This document shows, piece after piece, positions 63,086 to 64,000 of a DNA stretch of 64,000 nt. Every line of letters starts with the position of its first letter. Position 1 is the first letter of the stretch. Source of the stretch: Gammaproteobacteria bacterium (GTDB lineage: Bacteria; Pseudomonadota; Gammaproteobacteria; Pseudomonadales; Pseudohongiellaceae); NCBI GenBank assembly GCA_021773355.1, contig JAJFKE010000047.1, positions 1-64,000 of the forward strand, given 5' to 3'. The notes below the pieces were generated by a model. It made no database searches. It was not told the DNA's origin and saw only the letters and a program-made list of their open reading frames with translations. The position numbers and the translations under genes were made by a program.

Positions 63086-64000
63086 CTAGCGGGAGACTAC
63101 TTGCTCAAGTTCATCGAGCATCGACAGAGCAAGCAACCTTCTATCGAATTCTTTTGCAGCCATCAAACAATTTTTCTGAATTTGAGATCTTCTGGCCTCA
63201 TTGCTGCTCAGTTCTTGTATGGCCATACACAGGTCGTCAGAGTTTTCCGGTTCAAACACAATGCCCGCCCGGTTCGCCTCGACCAAAGCAGTCGCCTCAC
63301 CCTCCGGGACACCAATCAGAACCGGCAGGCCCATCGCGAAACTCTCAAAGATTTTTGATGGGATCACCTTGCTGAACAGCGGCGTATTTTTCAGATGCAC
63401 GACAGAGACATCACACAGCGACCAAATCATCGGCATATTCTGTTTCGGTTGACGCCCTAAAACCAATACATTCTTTAAGTTTCGTTTGGTAACATCAAGA
63501 GCCAATTCGTCGGCTCTTGCGCCGCCACCGGCGAAAAGAAATATAATGTCAGAATTGCCTCGCAATTTTTCAGCAGATTCAGTCAGTGTCTCTAACGCAT
63601 GTGCCATGCCGTGAGTGCCTATATATCCAACAACAAATTTGTTTTCTATTTTGTAGCGGCTGGCGAGCTGGGGATTCTTTCCCTGCATGTGATACGCAGA
63701 AAGGTCGACACCATTTAGAATCACCGTAATCTTTTTTGCATCAATACCTCTCGCGCTAAGTTCCTGCTTGAACGAATGCGTTACTGAGACGATCAATGCC
63801 GCTCGTCTGTACAGAAATAACTCAATCTTCTCCAGAATTCTAATGAGACGGGAATTCTCTGATGCACCCACAGCCGCGATCGAGGCGGGCCAGATGTCCC
63901 GTAGCTCAAACACGAATGGCTTGCGCTTGCAGAAGGCCAGCGCCCAACCAGCACAGGCACAAAAAAATTGAGGCGAGGTTGCAATTACTATGTCAGGCTT
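63086..64000 (-). CDS. Family 4 glycosyltransferase, partial (N terminus beyond the window)
   Basis: The frame runs through the right edge. The visible 304 residues begin [20 protein letters not shown] and continue to [20 protein letters not shown], then [25 protein letters not shown]-like and the C-terminal [20 protein letters not shown]. This is the GT4 family of WbuB-like enzymes acting on polysaccharide precursors. A GTG at 63913 starts a shorter frame but the protein clearly extends beyond it. It lies upstream of cysD on the same strand. Confidence 0.88.
   Translation of the reverse strand, partial: KPDIVIATSPQFFCACAGWALAFCKRKPFVFELRDIWPASIAAVGASENSRLIRILEKIELFLYRRAALIVSVTHSFKQELSARGIDAKKITVILNGVDLSAYHMQGKNPQLASRYKIENKFVVGYIGTHGMAHALETLTESAEKLRGNSDIIFLFAGGGARADELALDVTKRNLKNVLVLGRQPKQNMPMIWSLCDVSVVHLKNTPLFSKVIPSKIFESFAMGLPVLIGVPEGEATALVEANRAGIVFEPENSDDLCMAIQELSSNEARRSQIQKNCLMAAKEFDRRLLALSMLDELEQVVSR

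Overview
The window is a chromosomal segment of a gammaproteobacterium that has not been identified further. The evidence is a conserved housekeeping gene set whose order closely resembles that of pseudomonads (from memory, not searched). Two blocks carry this signal: perM-tusA-bepA-nadA-tRNA-Lys-queC-queE-cpoB-pal-tolBARQ-ruvBAC-yebC-aspS-fmdB, and proS-yihY-arsC-wrbA-DUF2069-hda-DUF2066-purM-purN-DUF3108. A FleQ-like regulator, an FlgM-like protein, an arsenosugar-type glycosyltransferase pair and a fused CysN/C with a DUF2061 partner fit an aquatic, probably flagellated relative.

Layout. 1-950: non-coding sequence, a possible gene remnant, and tRNA-Asp and tRNA-Val on the minus strand. 1-18.9 kb: CHASE2 adenylate cyclase, QueD, a ferredoxin-reductase-like flavoprotein, ung-lysS-prfB (prfB with its programmed frameshift), mnmC, an M18 aminopeptidase, a Mip-type FKBP, a leucine-rich-repeat protein, miaE, rmuC, bamC-dapA and perM. 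19-34.5 kb: tusA, bepA, nadA, a 40-bp tandem repeat at the 3' end of tRNA-Lys, queC-queE, the Tol-Pal operon, ruvCAB, yebC, aspS and an FmdB-type zinc ribbon. 34.5-45.7 kb: a 1.1 kb gap, an HU-like protein, proS, the yihY-arsC-wrbA-DUF2069 run, hda, DUF2066, purM-purN and a DUF3108 gene carrying a small inserted element. 45.7-60 kb is more accessory and gene-sparse: FleQ-like regulator, FemAB-like transferase, thioesterase, FlgM, two glycosyltransferases, a tandem AP2-like protein, a BlaI/M56-type sensor pair with a readable operator-promoter, a membrane-anchored winged-helix regulator, DUF2239 and malonyl-CoA decarboxylase. 60-64 kb: DUF2061, cysN/C, cysD and a partial glycosyltransferase running off the right edge.

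Themes. tRNA biology is strongly represented: three tRNAs, MnmC, MiaE, QueC/D/E, TusA-like protein, three aminoacyl-tRNA synthetases and RF2. The most unusual material is (i) a family of small TA-flanked inverted-repeat elements, one inserted in frame in a signal-peptide region and two ends lying exactly on stop codons; (ii) the tRNA-Lys-linked tandem repeat; (iii) the M56-peptidase/TPR sensor with a BlaI-type repressor and twin operators over its promoter; and (iv) a competing-hairpin RNA candidate ahead of flgM. No CRISPR array, rRNA, complete insertion sequence or phage gene was seen.
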